Numbered from the stretch's first letter, positions 1 through 6,448 are shown. The stretch is DNA of 8,791 nt from Dehalococcoidia bacterium (GCA_030602665.1 JAUVZE010000035.1:1-8791); one strand, 5' to 3'. Notes: generated from the sequence alone by a model not told the origin. Translations and numbers: made by a program.

Positions 1-675
1 ACCTACTTTCGGGAGACGCAATTTGGGGTTATTCCCGAGCCAACCGAGTATTTTAGTAGCCGAGGCGGAGGGTTTAAGCCCTCGGCAATACCTAACTTCA
101 TGAGCTGGTTTGATTACAGTGACGGGACAAGAGGGATAACATTTATGAATAAAGGGCTGCCGGCGTCGGAGATAGTGGAGGGTTCTGTCTATATTACCCT
201 TCTCCGAAGCGTATCCGGGCTCTCGGCTGATGGAGAGGCTGGTCCTTTAGTGCCCACTCAGGATGCCTTGGAACTTAGGCCCTATACCTTTGAGTATGGC
301 CTCCAGTTTCATGATGGCGATTGGCGGCAGGCTCGGGTGTATAAAGAGGCTCAGGAATATCATCATTCACTGATACCTTTTGTTGCCGACTCCAAGGGTG
401 ATTTGCCGGCGGAATTTTCCTTCTTTGAGCTTACGCCAAGTAATCTTATCCTCTCGGCATTGAAAAAGGCGGAACAGGGCGATGATGTAATATTGAGATT
501 CTTTGAAACCGTAGGCGAGACCACCAAAGCCGAATTAAAGGTATTCAAGCCGATAAAGCAGGCCTGGGTAACTGACCTTCTGGAGAGGGAAGAGAAGGAG
601 CTTGCGGCGGGTTCAGATACTCTAAAATTAGAGGTAAAGCCCTTTGAGATAGTAACCCTAAAGCTCAGGTTTTAA
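1..675 (+). CDS. Alpha-mannosidase, glycoside hydrolase family 38, C-terminal part (5' truncated by window)
   Basis: The reading frame is open from base 1, so the true start lies left of the window; the ATG at 100 is internal. The visible 224 residues match the C-terminal beta-sandwich of GH38 alpha-mannosidases, which hydrolyse terminal alpha-linked mannose from glycans. Recognisable family segments are QFGVIPEPTEYF at visible residues 7-18, WFDYSDGTRGITFMNKGLP at 36-54 and YITLLRSVSG at 64-73. Further on come the F-H-DGDW stretch near 103-108 and the terminal KPFEIVTLKLRF, which ends at TAA 673-675. The catalytic domain with its zinc site and nucleophile Asp is outside the window, so activity cannot be judged. 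No signal peptide can be assessed. No terminator hairpin is obvious in the 97 bases before the next gene. The family call is confident; substrate and linkage preference are not. Confidence 0.88.
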   Translation, partial: TYFRETQFGVIPEPTEYFSSRGGGFKPSAIPNFMSWFDYSDGTRGITFMNKGLPASEIVEGSVYITLLRSVSGLSADGEAGPLVPTQDALELRPYTFEYGLQFHDGDWRQARVYKEAQEYHHSLIPFVADSKGDLPAEFSFFELTPSNLILSALKKAEQGDDVILRFFETVGETTKAELKVFKPIKQAWVTDLLEREEKELAAGSDTLKLEVKPFEIVTLKLRF

Positions 676-772
676 TAAGCCAAACCGGGAATTAGAGAGA
701 AAAGGATGAGGCGATGAGTAGGTTGAAGCGGGTGAGGAGAGGAGAGGTTAAAATTAAAAGAGGTTATGGGAA

Positions 773-1435
773 ATGAGTAACATTCCTAAGAGTGTGGAGA
801 AACGTATCATTCATCTGCGTAATAGTTACGATACACACCTTGATGTGCTTCGTCAGATTTTGGAGGCGGATGGGGGGAGAATATTTGGAGTCGATCAAAT
901 AGTTACTGGGGTTATTAACCGGTCGCTTTCTCTTATAGATGGCTTCACGACAATGGTTGAGAAACAAAATGTTCTTTGTGCCAATGCTCTCTTACGCCTG
1001 CAAGTAGACAGTATCATTCGGTTTTATGCCTGTTGGCTAGTAGCTGACCCACATTCTCTACTACTTCCGTTATTAGAAGATAAACCGCTTTACAAAATCA
1101 AGTCTAAAGATGGTAAGTCGTTATCAGATGTGTATCTCAGAACCGAAGCTTCAAAGTTGTATCCATGGATAAACAGTGTCTACGAGAAAACATCGGGCTT
1201 TATCCACCTCTCAATGCCTCACATACTGGCACCATTTGCTGAGAGTGACTATTCATCTCGGTCATTTATTGTTTCCGTTGGAAAACCAGGCCTAGGCCGA
1301 CCGTGGAGAGAAAAAGAGATGATAGAATCCGTAGAAGCGTTCATCGAAGCAACGAATTGTATCTTGCACCTTGCGATATCATGGCTTGTAACCAAGAACA
1401 AGGAAGCGGCAAAACGTAAAGAGAACGAAAGCTAA
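773..1435 (+). CDS. Hypothetical helical protein, 220 aa, unknown function
   Basis: I do not recognise a named family. The predicted protein is soluble and mostly alpha-helical. It has a conserved-looking core: NRSLSLIDGF (49-58), ALLRLQVDSIIRFYACWLV (72-90), a GKSLSDVYL segment (114-122) and YPWINSVYEKTSGFIHLS (130-147) followed by H150. The arrangement of an Arg/Gln/Asp-rich helix, then a Y-E-x-T-S-G-F-I-H-L-S motif, recalls DUF5677-like or HEPN-like helical bundles, but a canonical HEPN RxxxxH motif is not evident. The C-terminus is a basic tail (KNKEAAKRKENES). The start ATG at 773 has AGAGG at 759-763, nine bases upstream. The gene is richer in A+T and uses more TTA/AGA-type codons than dnaE, which may mean recent acquisition. 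It runs convergent to the next two genes. That it is a real gene is well supported; its function is not. Confidence 0.75.
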   Translation: MSNIPKSVEKRIIHLRNSYDTHLDVLRQILEADGGRIFGVDQIVTGVINRSLSLIDGFTTMVEKQNVLCANALLRLQVDSIIRFYACWLVADPHSLLLPLLEDKPLYKIKSKDGKSLSDVYLRTEASKLYPWINSVYEKTSGFIHLSMPHILAPFAESDYSSRSFIVSVGKPGLGRPWREKEMIESVEAFIEATNCILHLAISWLVTKNKEAAKRKENES

Positions 1436-1479
1436 CAGCACCTTGAACAGTTTCTTCACCTAATTTTTTCAGGTAGATA

Positions 1480-1518
1480 CCCCCCACCCTACAGTCACCA
1501 CCTACCCCACCCCAACCC
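1480..1518 (-). other. G-rich tract on the minus strand, possible G-quadruplex
   Basis: Read on the minus strand, the stretch has G runs of 3, 4 and 4 separated by 1-2 bases. After a 15-base gap come runs of 3 and 6. It covers the last codons (GWVGVG) and the first bases after the stop of the CxxC protein gene, where the two convergent transcripts meet. No classical hairpin-plus-T-tract terminator is visible between the convergent genes. Only three G runs are close together, so a standard four-run intramolecular quadruplex would need the long loop. Function is speculative. Confidence 0.25.
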
Positions 1519-1702
1519 AGCCACTGCCGTTGCATCTCGGGCAGGTTTTAGGCCTTGTCTGGTAAGCGCGTACCAGTGGGTCCTTTGGATTGGCAAGTAG
1601 CGGAGCTTCCCTAGGTACTGTACCTGTCCCGTGGCAGACAGGACACTGGGCAAGTATCATTCCCCTGGCTCTCGCCCTCCTCCTTTTCCTTCCTGCTTCC
1701 AT
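1502..1702 (-). CDS. Small zinc-knuckle protein with two CxxCxGxG motifs, 66 aa
   Basis: The 66-residue product has a very basic N-terminus (MEAGRKRRRARARG) followed by CPVCHGTG at 20-27 and CPRCNGSG at 54-61. This pair of CxxCxGxG motifs is the hallmark of the DnaJ cysteine-rich zinc-binding domain. Two motifs (four cysteines) should bind one Zn ion; full DnaJ has four motifs, so this is half a domain, free-standing. There is no J domain. The gene begins 10 bases after the stop of the upstream membrane protein gene, with AAAGGA on the coding strand seven bases before ATG, so the two are very probably co-transcribed. An alternative start at M15 (ATG at 1660-1658) would remove the basic leader; a strong AAGGAGG lies about 18 bases before it, too far for a good site. 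Function is unknown; a chaperone-like or regulatory role is only a guess. Confidence 0.72.
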   Translation of the reverse strand: MEAGRKRRRARARGMILAQCPVCHGTGTVPREAPLLANPKDPLVRAYQTRPKTCPRCNGSGWVGVG

Positions 1703-1712
1703 GCTTGTCCTT

Positions 1713-2411
1713 TCAAGAGGTCTGTCTTTTTGTTCTCTTCAAATACACCCCAGCCGCCCCGCCCAGAACCACTGCCCCAACCGTGGTGGCCAGGGCGCAG
1801 AACAGAGTAGCATCATACCAAAAGCCCTGGGGGAAGAGCATTATCAGGTAATCTTTAGCGGGGTCAAGCTGCCAGAACTCATTGGTGAAGCTGATGAGAT
1901 GGAACTGTAAGAATAGCTGGTCAAAGCGCAGTAGCGTGCCTAGCCCCAGAGCCAGCATTAAGGCAAGAGTAATACCACCTCCCCCAAGCACTCCCCAAGC
2001 CAGCCGCCGCCAGTATCTCTTTCTCCGCCAGAAGAGGCTAAGTCCAGCATAAGTCAAAGCATAAACGAGTGCTCCCAGTAAAACCCAGTAGTCCAGCCAA
2101 ATCAGTCCCTTGACATCCTTAAGGTGGATTACCTCCCGCTGATTAAACAAGACAAATGGCTGCTCATCCTTGACTACGGCAAGACTAATATCCTCCTCAT
2201 CTGAGTTAAAGTAGCTAATTAATCCCCTGGCTGCCTTCTCCAGTTCTGTGTCAGCCAGGCCGGTAGTCTGACTGATATTGTACTTCTCAAAGCCATATTG
2301 ATAAAGCCAGAGGCTATTTACTGCCCAGCCAATGCTGGCTGTTAACAACAGGACAGGCAGACACAGTATAAATAGCCATTTAGCGGCAATACTAAGAATT
2401 TTCAGATTCAT
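1713..2411 (-). CDS. DUF1461/TIGR01906 integral membrane protein, Lit-like (lipoprotein intramolecular transacylase family)
   Basis: The 232-residue protein has four predicted membrane segments near 13-32, 104-127, 138-160 and 200-224. A large extracytoplasmic loop of about 70 residues sits between TM1 and TM2, and a shorter one between TM3 and TM4. Diagnostic family motifs are FNQREVIHLKDVK (89-101) in the first loop and FHLISFTNEFWQLDP (170-184) with DYLIMLFPQGFW in the second. Firmicutes Lit, which moves an acyl chain within the lipoprotein N-terminal diacylglyceryl-cysteine to make a lyso-form, belongs to this family. As I recall, it depends on two histidines about 72 residues apart; here H96 and H171 are 75 apart in the matching motifs. 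The family call is strong. Lit activity is inferred, since most distant DUF1461 members are untested. It is the first gene of an operon with the downstream CxxC protein. GAGG directly abuts the ATG, so SD spacing is poor; GGATAGG further upstream may serve instead. Confidence 0.85.
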   Translation of the reverse strand: MNLKILSIAAKWLFILCLPVLLLTASIGWAVNSLWLYQYGFEKYNISQTTGLADTELEKAARGLISYFNSDEEDISLAVVKDEQPFVLFNQREVIHLKDVKGLIWLDYWVLLGALVYALTYAGLSLFWRRKRYWRRLAWGVLGGGGITLALMLALGLGTLLRFDQLFLQFHLISFTNEFWQLDPAKDYLIMLFPQGFWYDATLFCALATTVGAVVLGGAAGVYLKRTKRQTS

Positions 2412-2482
2412 CCTCTTTCGCCTATCCAGATTTTACACTGTCGTGGCTAAAAAGAACAGTATTATCTACCTCACCCCCTGTA

Positions 2483-2510
2483 TCCCCCTCTCCTTCAAAG
2501 GAGAGGGGGA
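2483..2510. repeat. Left flanking hairpin of the composite repeat, 13-bp arms
   Basis: CCCCCTCTCCTT (2484-2495) pairs perfectly with AAGGAGAGGGGG (2498-2509) across a CA spacer, and T2483/A2510 adds one more pair. There is no T-tract after it on either strand, so it is not a typical intrinsic terminator. Its partner at 2781-2806 has the same architecture. Confidence 0.85.
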
Positions 2511-2521
2511 ATTGGTTTTAG

Positions 2522-2542
2522 AAGAGGGGCGAAGCCCCTCTT
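2522..2542. repeat. Core hairpin 1 (AAGAGGGGC-GAA-GCCCCTCTT)
   Basis: Perfect 9-bp arms around a GAA triloop. It contains the exact core GGGGCGAAGCCCC at 2526-2538. It is followed by a GACACCCTGTTA stretch that has a counterpart after hairpin 2. Confidence 0.85.
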
Positions 2543-2595
2543 AGACACCCTGTTAGGTTAGGGCATCTCCTACAAAGAAGAGGGGAAGGACATTC

Positions 2596-2620
2596 TTTGA
2601 AGGGGCTTCGCCCCTTCAAA
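2596..2620. repeat. Core hairpin 2 (TTTGAAGGGGC-TTC-GCCCCTTCAAA)
   Basis: Perfect 11-bp arms around TTC. The loop is the complement of the GAA loops of the other copies, so on the plus strand the core reads GGGGCTTCGCCCC, the inverse orientation. It is the longest stem of the four cores and is followed by CTTCCTGTTA. Confidence 0.85.
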
Positions 2621-2681
2621 CTTCCTGTTACAATTTGTGCTCAAGCCTCCCTTATTGCAAGCAGAAGGTGATTTATTCAGG

Positions 2682-2694
2682 GGGGCGAAGCCTC
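2682..2694. repeat. Core hairpin 3, degenerate (GGGGCGAAGCCTC)
   Basis: This copy differs from the core consensus by one base in the right arm (CCTC instead of CCCC). It is followed by ACTTAAACTCTGCCTAAG, a diverged version of the tail after the other copies. The decay suggests that the array is not under strict conservation at every unit. Confidence 0.65.
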
Positions 2695-2750
2695 ACTTAA
2701 ACTCTGCCTAAGATTCTATCCCCCGTAAGCCATGAGGAGAGAGATTTTGG

Positions 2751-2767
2751 GAGGGGCGAAGCCCCTC
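2751..2767. repeat. Core hairpin 4 (GAGGGGC-GAA-GCCCCTC)
   Basis: Perfect 7-bp arms around GAA with the exact core at 2753-2765. It lies 13 bases before the right flanking hairpin. Confidence 0.8.
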
Positions 2768-2780
2768 TCTTACCTACGTT

Positions 2781-2806
2781 CCCCCTTCCCTTGTAAGGGA
2801 AGGGGG
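2781..2806. repeat. Right flanking hairpin of the composite repeat, 12-bp arms
   Basis: CCCCCTTCCCTT (2781-2792) pairs perfectly with AAGGGAAGGGGG (2795-2806) across GT. It is followed by TTAGGGGGATAGGT, which is the inverted counterpart of the C-rich sequence that precedes the left flanking hairpin. Confidence 0.85.
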
Positions 2807-2910
2807 TTAGGGGGATAGGTTGCTAAGCAGTCAAAATAAATTTGTTGCTTAATTTCTGAACCGTTACAGCTTAAAAGAGTACAGAAGCATACCCCCAAAC
2901 AAAGGCCCTG

Positions 2911-2919
2911 TGTTATAAT
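2911..2919 (+). promoter_or_regulatory. Extended -10 promoter for dnaE
   Basis: TGTTATAAT contains a perfect TATAAT (2914-2919) preceded by TG plus one base, the extended -10 consensus. The expected -35 position (about 2891-2896, ACCCCC) has no match, which fits an extended -10 promoter that does not need one. Transcription would begin near 2926 and leave a leader of about 25 bases before the dnaE ATG. Confidence 0.6.
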
Positions 2920-2951
2920 AATAAGCGAATTTTATTCCGCTAGAAGGTGCT

Positions 2952-5900
2952 ATGTTCACTCATCTCCATGTCCATACCGAGTATAGTCTGCTTGATGGCA
3001 TGAGCCGCATTCCTCAACTGGTTGAGCGAGCCAAAGAGCTGGGTATGGACACCTTGGCGATAACCGACCACGGGGTTATGTATGGTGCCATCCAGTTCTA
3101 CCTGGCAGCCAGGGAGGTAGGCATAAAGCCCATCATTGGTTGCGAGATTTATGTCGCTCCTAACAGCCGCTTCAGCCGTGATGCCAGCGATAAAAATAAC
3201 TACCACCTCATTCTGCTGGCTAAAAATCAGACTGGCTACCACAACCTTATTCAACTCACCACTAAAGCACACCTTGAGGGTTTCTACTACAGGCCAAGGG
3301 TGGATAAAGAGCTTTTACAGCAGTATCACCATGGGCTTATCGCCCTCTCCGGCTGTGTTGCCGGTGAGGTCCCTCGTCTCATTCGGGAGGGACGCTACGA
3401 GGAGGCAAGAGAGGCAGCACTGTGGTATAAGCAGACATTTGGTGATTTCTACCTGGAGATTATGCGACAGCCCATTCCTGAGATGGAGCTAGTAAACCAG
3501 GGTCTCATATCTGTGGGAGACGAGCTTGGTATTCCACTGGTAGCGACTAATGATGTCCACTATGTCAACCAGGAGGATGCCTCGGCCCATGACTTGCTCC
3601 TGTGTATCGGAACAAACTCCTCTATCTATGACGAGAGGAGAATGAAGATGGCTGGCGACTTTTTCTACCTCAAGAGCTCCGAGGAGATGGCTGAGCTATT
3701 CAGTGATATTCCTCAGGCAGTGGAGAACACCGAGCGCATCGCTGAAATGTGTAACCTTAAGCTTGAGTTTGGACGCTTACACCTCCCCGAGATAGAGCTA
3801 CCCGAGGGGAAAACTGCTGACCAGTTTCTGGCTGACCTTTGTTACCAGGGCTTACACCAATACTACCCCCACCCCACGCCGGAGATAGAGCAGCGACTGG
3901 ACTATGAGCTGGAGGTAATAAAAAAGACCCAGTTTGCTAACTACTTCCTGGTTGTCTGGGACCTTATTTCTTTTGCCCGAAAGCAGAACATTCTGTTCGG
4001 GGTTAGGGGAAGTGCTGCTGCCAGTATTGTCCTTCATTGCCTGGGTATCACTGCGGTTGACCCTATTGAACATAAGCTGGTCTTCGAGCGGTTTCTTAAT
4101 CTGGAGCGCCAAGAAATGCCGGATATAGACCTGGACTTTGAGGATGACCGCCGTGATGAGGTCATTGCCTATGTATCCCGTAAATATGGACATGACCATG
4201 TCGCCCAGATTATTACCTTCGGCACCCTGGGTGCTAGGGCCGCCCTCAGGGATGTGGGACGAGCGCTGGGCATGCCATATAGCGATGTTGACCGCGTTGC
4301 CAGGTTGGTGCCCTTTTCCCCGAATATGACCCTGGAACGAGCTCTGGAAGAAAATGGTGAGCTAAGAGCTATTTACCATGAAGATGCCATCATTCATAAC
4401 CTGGTTGACCAAGCTCGAGGGGTAGAGGGTATTGCTCGCCATGCCAGTACGCATGCCGCCGGTGTGGTCATATCCCGAGAGCCACTCACCAGATATGTTC
4501 CGCTACAGCGGGTAAGCAAGGGTAATGGTCAAGAGCAGGTTATGGCCCAGTTCACTATGGAAGACATTGCTCAGATTGGTCTACTCAAGATGGACTTCCT
4601 CGGGCTGACTAATCTCACCATCCTGAGTAAGGCGAAGGAGATTATTTACCAGAACCACGGCATTGAGATTGACCTGCGCCATATCCCAATGGATGATGCT
4701 AAGACATTTGCCTTGCTCTCTTCAGGAGAGACGGCTGGTGTGTTCCAGTTGGAGGGAGCTGGCATGCGCCGCTATATCAAGGAGCTTAAACCCACCGCCT
4801 TCAGTGATATTGCTGCCGTGGTAGCCCTCTATCGCCCCGGACCAATGGAGCACATCCCTACCTTCATTAAAGCCAAACACGGCATTGAGCCCATCCGCTA
4901 TCCCCACCCTGCCCTAGCTAATATCCTTGAGGAGACCTACGGGGTGGTTGTGTATCAAGACCAGGTGCTGTTTATTGTGCAGGCGCTGGCTGGCTATAGC
5001 CTGGGGCAGGCTGATATTTTCCGTAAGGCAATGGGCAAAAAGATTCCTCAGGTTATGCAAAAAGAAAGGCGTAACTTCATTGCTGGAGCTAAGAAGAACG
5101 GATTCTCTGCTGAGGTTGCCGGTAAGGTCTTTGCTCTTATTGAGCCCTTTGCCGGCTATGCCTTCAACAAGGCTCACAGTGTAAGCTATGCCCTCATTGC
5201 CTATCAAACTGCCTATCTCAAGGCAAACTACCCCGCTGAATATATTACCGCTTTCCTGATTACCCAAGCTGGTCAGTTGGAGAAGGTGGCGAGTGCGGTG
5301 GCTGAATGCCGTCGCCTGGGCATAAATGTCTTACCTCCCGACATAAACCGCAGCCAGATTAGCTTTTCTATAGAAAAGGGAGAAGATAATACCCCAGCCA
5401 TTCGTTTTGGGCTAGCCGCTATCAAGAATGTAGGTCCGGGAGCTATTGAGCCTATCATTGCCGAGCGCAGTAGAGGGGGGGAGTTCAAATCTATTGAAGA
5501 CCTGTGCCGTCGGTCTGACCTGCGTGGTGTGAACAAGCGGGTAATGGAAAGCCTGGTTAAGGTAGGCGCCTTGGACTCCTTAGGCAGCCGTGGGGCCTTG
5601 CTCCAGAGTGTTGACCGTATCCTGTCTCTAGCTCAGCGAGAGCAGCGTCTACGGGAAAGCGGGCAATCCACTATGTTTGACCTATGGGGTGAGGCGATGC
5701 CAGTTCCCCTGCCTAGCCTTGACCTTGAGGCAGCCGACATTTCTACCCGGGAGAAGTTAGCCTGGGAGAAGGAGCTGATGGGAATATACCTCTCCGAGCA
5801 CCCATTCAGACCTTTTGTCAATAAGATAGACTCTGGGACCCTATGCGGTCAGATTGATGCTGAACTTGCCGGGCAAACTGTAAGCGTCGCTGGAATGGTG

Positions 5901-6422
5901 GCCTCAGTTCGCTACCTGTTCACTAAGGATGGACGCCCCTTTGCCAGTGCTGTGCTGGAGGACTTAGACGGCAGGGTTGAGATTATGGTCTGGCCTAAGG
6001 TCTATGAGAACACTAGAGACCTATGGCAGGAAGGAAATATACTGCTAGTTGAGGGCAAGGTAAGGCTACGGGATGACCGGGTGCAGCTAAACTGTGACCG
6101 TGTTCGTCGCTACCAACCAGAAGCAGCTGAAGTGGAAGCAGTGGTTACTGCTGAAGCTGATGAGGCACCAGCCGAGAGTCGTCGGCTGGTAATCAGTATC
6201 AGCCAGACTAGCGATGAGGCTCGTGATATTACCTCTCTAGATAGATTGCTTGATACCCTCAGAGACTTCCCCGGGCAGGATGAGGTCAGCCTGCGTGTTA
6301 CCAGTGAGGGAAAGGTTATTAACCTGAGGCTGTCCAATATCTACACGAACTACTGTCCCGAACTCCACCAGCGGCTGGTGGAGCTGGTGGGAGAGGATGG
6401 ATTCGGGGTAGAATCCGATTAA
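2952..6422 (+). CDS. dnaE: DNA polymerase III subunit alpha (DnaE type)
   Basis: This is the replicative C-family polymerase, 1156 residues, full length for DnaE1. The N-terminal PHP domain (about 1-210) opens with HLHVHTEYSLLDG. It keeps all nine usual metal ligands: H6, H8, D15, H40, E65, H85, C135, D201 and H203. The palm holds the catalytic aspartates in PDIDLDFEDDRRDEV (390-404; D393 and D395 by alignment with E. coli D401/D403) and D548 in LLKMDFLGL (E. coli D555). The fingers region includes ARHASTHAAGVV (495-506), YRPGPMEHIP and FNKAHSVSYALIAYQTAYLKANYP. A beta-clamp binding motif, QSTMFDL, lies at 905-911. An OB fold follows (VSVAGMVASVRYLFTKDGRPFA to about 1050), then an acidic linker and a C-terminal tail domain. 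The glycine loop reads FGVRGSAAAS rather than the common GPGRGSAAGS. AAGGTG at 2944-2949 precedes the ATG. It is probably the first gene of a unit with the next two genes. Confidence 0.98.
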   Translation: MFTHLHVHTEYSLLDGMSRIPQLVERAKELGMDTLAITDHGVMYGAIQFYLAAREVGIKPIIGCEIYVAPNSRFSRDASDKNNYHLILLAKNQTGYHNLIQLTTKAHLEGFYYRPRVDKELLQQYHHGLIALSGCVAGEVPRLIREGRYEEAREAALWYKQTFGDFYLEIMRQPIPEMELVNQGLISVGDELGIPLVATNDVHYVNQEDASAHDLLLCIGTNSSIYDERRMKMAGDFFYLKSSEEMAELFSDIPQAVENTERIAEMCNLKLEFGRLHLPEIELPEGKTADQFLADLCYQGLHQYYPHPTPEIEQRLDYELEVIKKTQFANYFLVVWDLISFARKQNILFGVRGSAAASIVLHCLGITAVDPIEHKLVFERFLNLERQEMPDIDLDFEDDRRDEVIAYVSRKYGHDHVAQIITFGTLGARAALRDVGRALGMPYSDVDRVARLVPFSPNMTLERALEENGELRAIYHEDAIIHNLVDQARGVEGIARHASTHAAGVVISREPLTRYVPLQRVSKGNGQEQVMAQFTMEDIAQIGLLKMDFLGLTNLTILSKAKEIIYQNHGIEIDLRHIPMDDAKTFALLSSGETAGVFQLEGAGMRRYIKELKPTAFSDIAAVVALYRPGPMEHIPTFIKAKHGIEPIRYPHPALANILEETYGVVVYQDQVLFIVQALAGYSLGQADIFRKAMGKKIPQVMQKERRNFIAGAKKNGFSAEVAGKVFALIEPFAGYAFNKAHSVSYALIAYQTAYLKANYPAEYITAFLITQAGQLEKVASAVAECRRLGINVLPPDINRSQISFSIEKGEDNTPAIRFGLAAIKNVGPGAIEPIIAERSRGGEFKSIEDLCRRSDLRGVNKRVMESLVKVGALDSLGSRGALLQSVDRILSLAQREQRLRESGQSTMFDLWGEAMPVPLPSLDLEAADISTREKLAWEKELMGIYLSEHPFRPFVNKIDSGTLCGQIDAELAGQTVSVAGMVASVRYLFTKDGRPFASAVLEDLDGRVEIMVWPKVYENTRDLWQEGNILLVEGKVRLRDDRVQLNCDRVRRYQPEAAEVEAVVTAEADEAPAESRRLVISISQTSDEARDITSLDRLLDTLRDFPGQDEVSLRVTSEGKVINLRLSNIYTNYCPELHQRLVELVGEDGFGVESD

Positions 6423-6434
6423 TAGTAGCTGTAA

Positions 6435-6448
6435 GGGAGGAAACTCCC
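6435..6448 (+). promoter_or_regulatory. Hairpin with GAAA tetraloop containing the Shine-Dalgarno of the methyltransferase gene
   Basis: GGGAG-GAAA-CTCCC forms a 5-bp stem closed by a GNRA-type tetraloop and ends on the base before the ATG at 6449. The SD sequence GGGAGG (6435-6440) makes up the left arm and the first loop base, so folding would hide it. This predicts reduced or regulated initiation unless ribosomes finishing dnaE, whose stop is at 6420-6422, open it. Confidence 0.5.

Larger units (their letters stand above)
2468..2820. repeat. Composite palindromic repeat element, MITE-like or REP-like, non-coding
   Basis: This stretch fills most of the 540-base gap between the divergent Lit-like gene and dnaE and has no convincing ORF. 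Its two ends are imperfect inverted copies. The left end reads ACCT-CA-CCCCCT-GTAT-CCCCCT then a long hairpin; the reverse complement of the right end reads ACCT-AT-CCCCCT-AA-CCCCCT then a similar hairpin. Between them are four copies of a GGGGCGAAGCCCC-type hairpin starting at 2526, 2602, 2682 and 2753, spacing 76, 80 and 71 bases. Similar flanking sequence accompanies the copies: an ATT-n-TTT-rich stretch before, and CTTA/CTTCAAAC then CTGTTA-like after several of them. No transposase, RAYT gene or clear target-site duplication is present. It is best read as a nonautonomous mobile or extragenic palindromic repeat; the boundaries are approximate. Confidence 0.7.

Noticed and set aside
1456..1475. 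Terminator ACCT-aattttttc-AGGT between the convergent genes
   Set aside because: The stem is only 4 bp and the T-run is in the loop, so it is not a credible terminator.
1590..1910. 106-aa plus-strand ORF
   Set aside because: It lies antisense to the CxxC protein and the 3' part of the DUF1461 gene, both of which show family motifs; its own translation has none and lacks a plausible SD.
2332..2544. 70-aa plus-strand ORF running into the repeat element
   Set aside because: It is antisense to the start of the DUF1461 gene and then translates the C-rich hairpins, so it is a chance open frame.
2468..2820. CRISPR array interpretation of the repeats
   Set aside because: The repeated units are short palindromes with diverged sequence and one reversed copy; there are no identical direct repeats with unique equal-length spacers and no cas genes.
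3852..4199. 115-aa minus-strand ORF inside dnaE, and several similar ones
   Set aside because: These are reverse-frame shadows of a highly conserved polymerase gene, with no motifs of their own.
5475..5481. Run of seven G within dnaE, possible programmed slippage site
   Set aside because: The annotated frame continues through conserved sequence on both sides, and no downstream hairpin or useful alternative frame product was evident. Treated as a normal Arg-Gly-Gly-Glu stretch.
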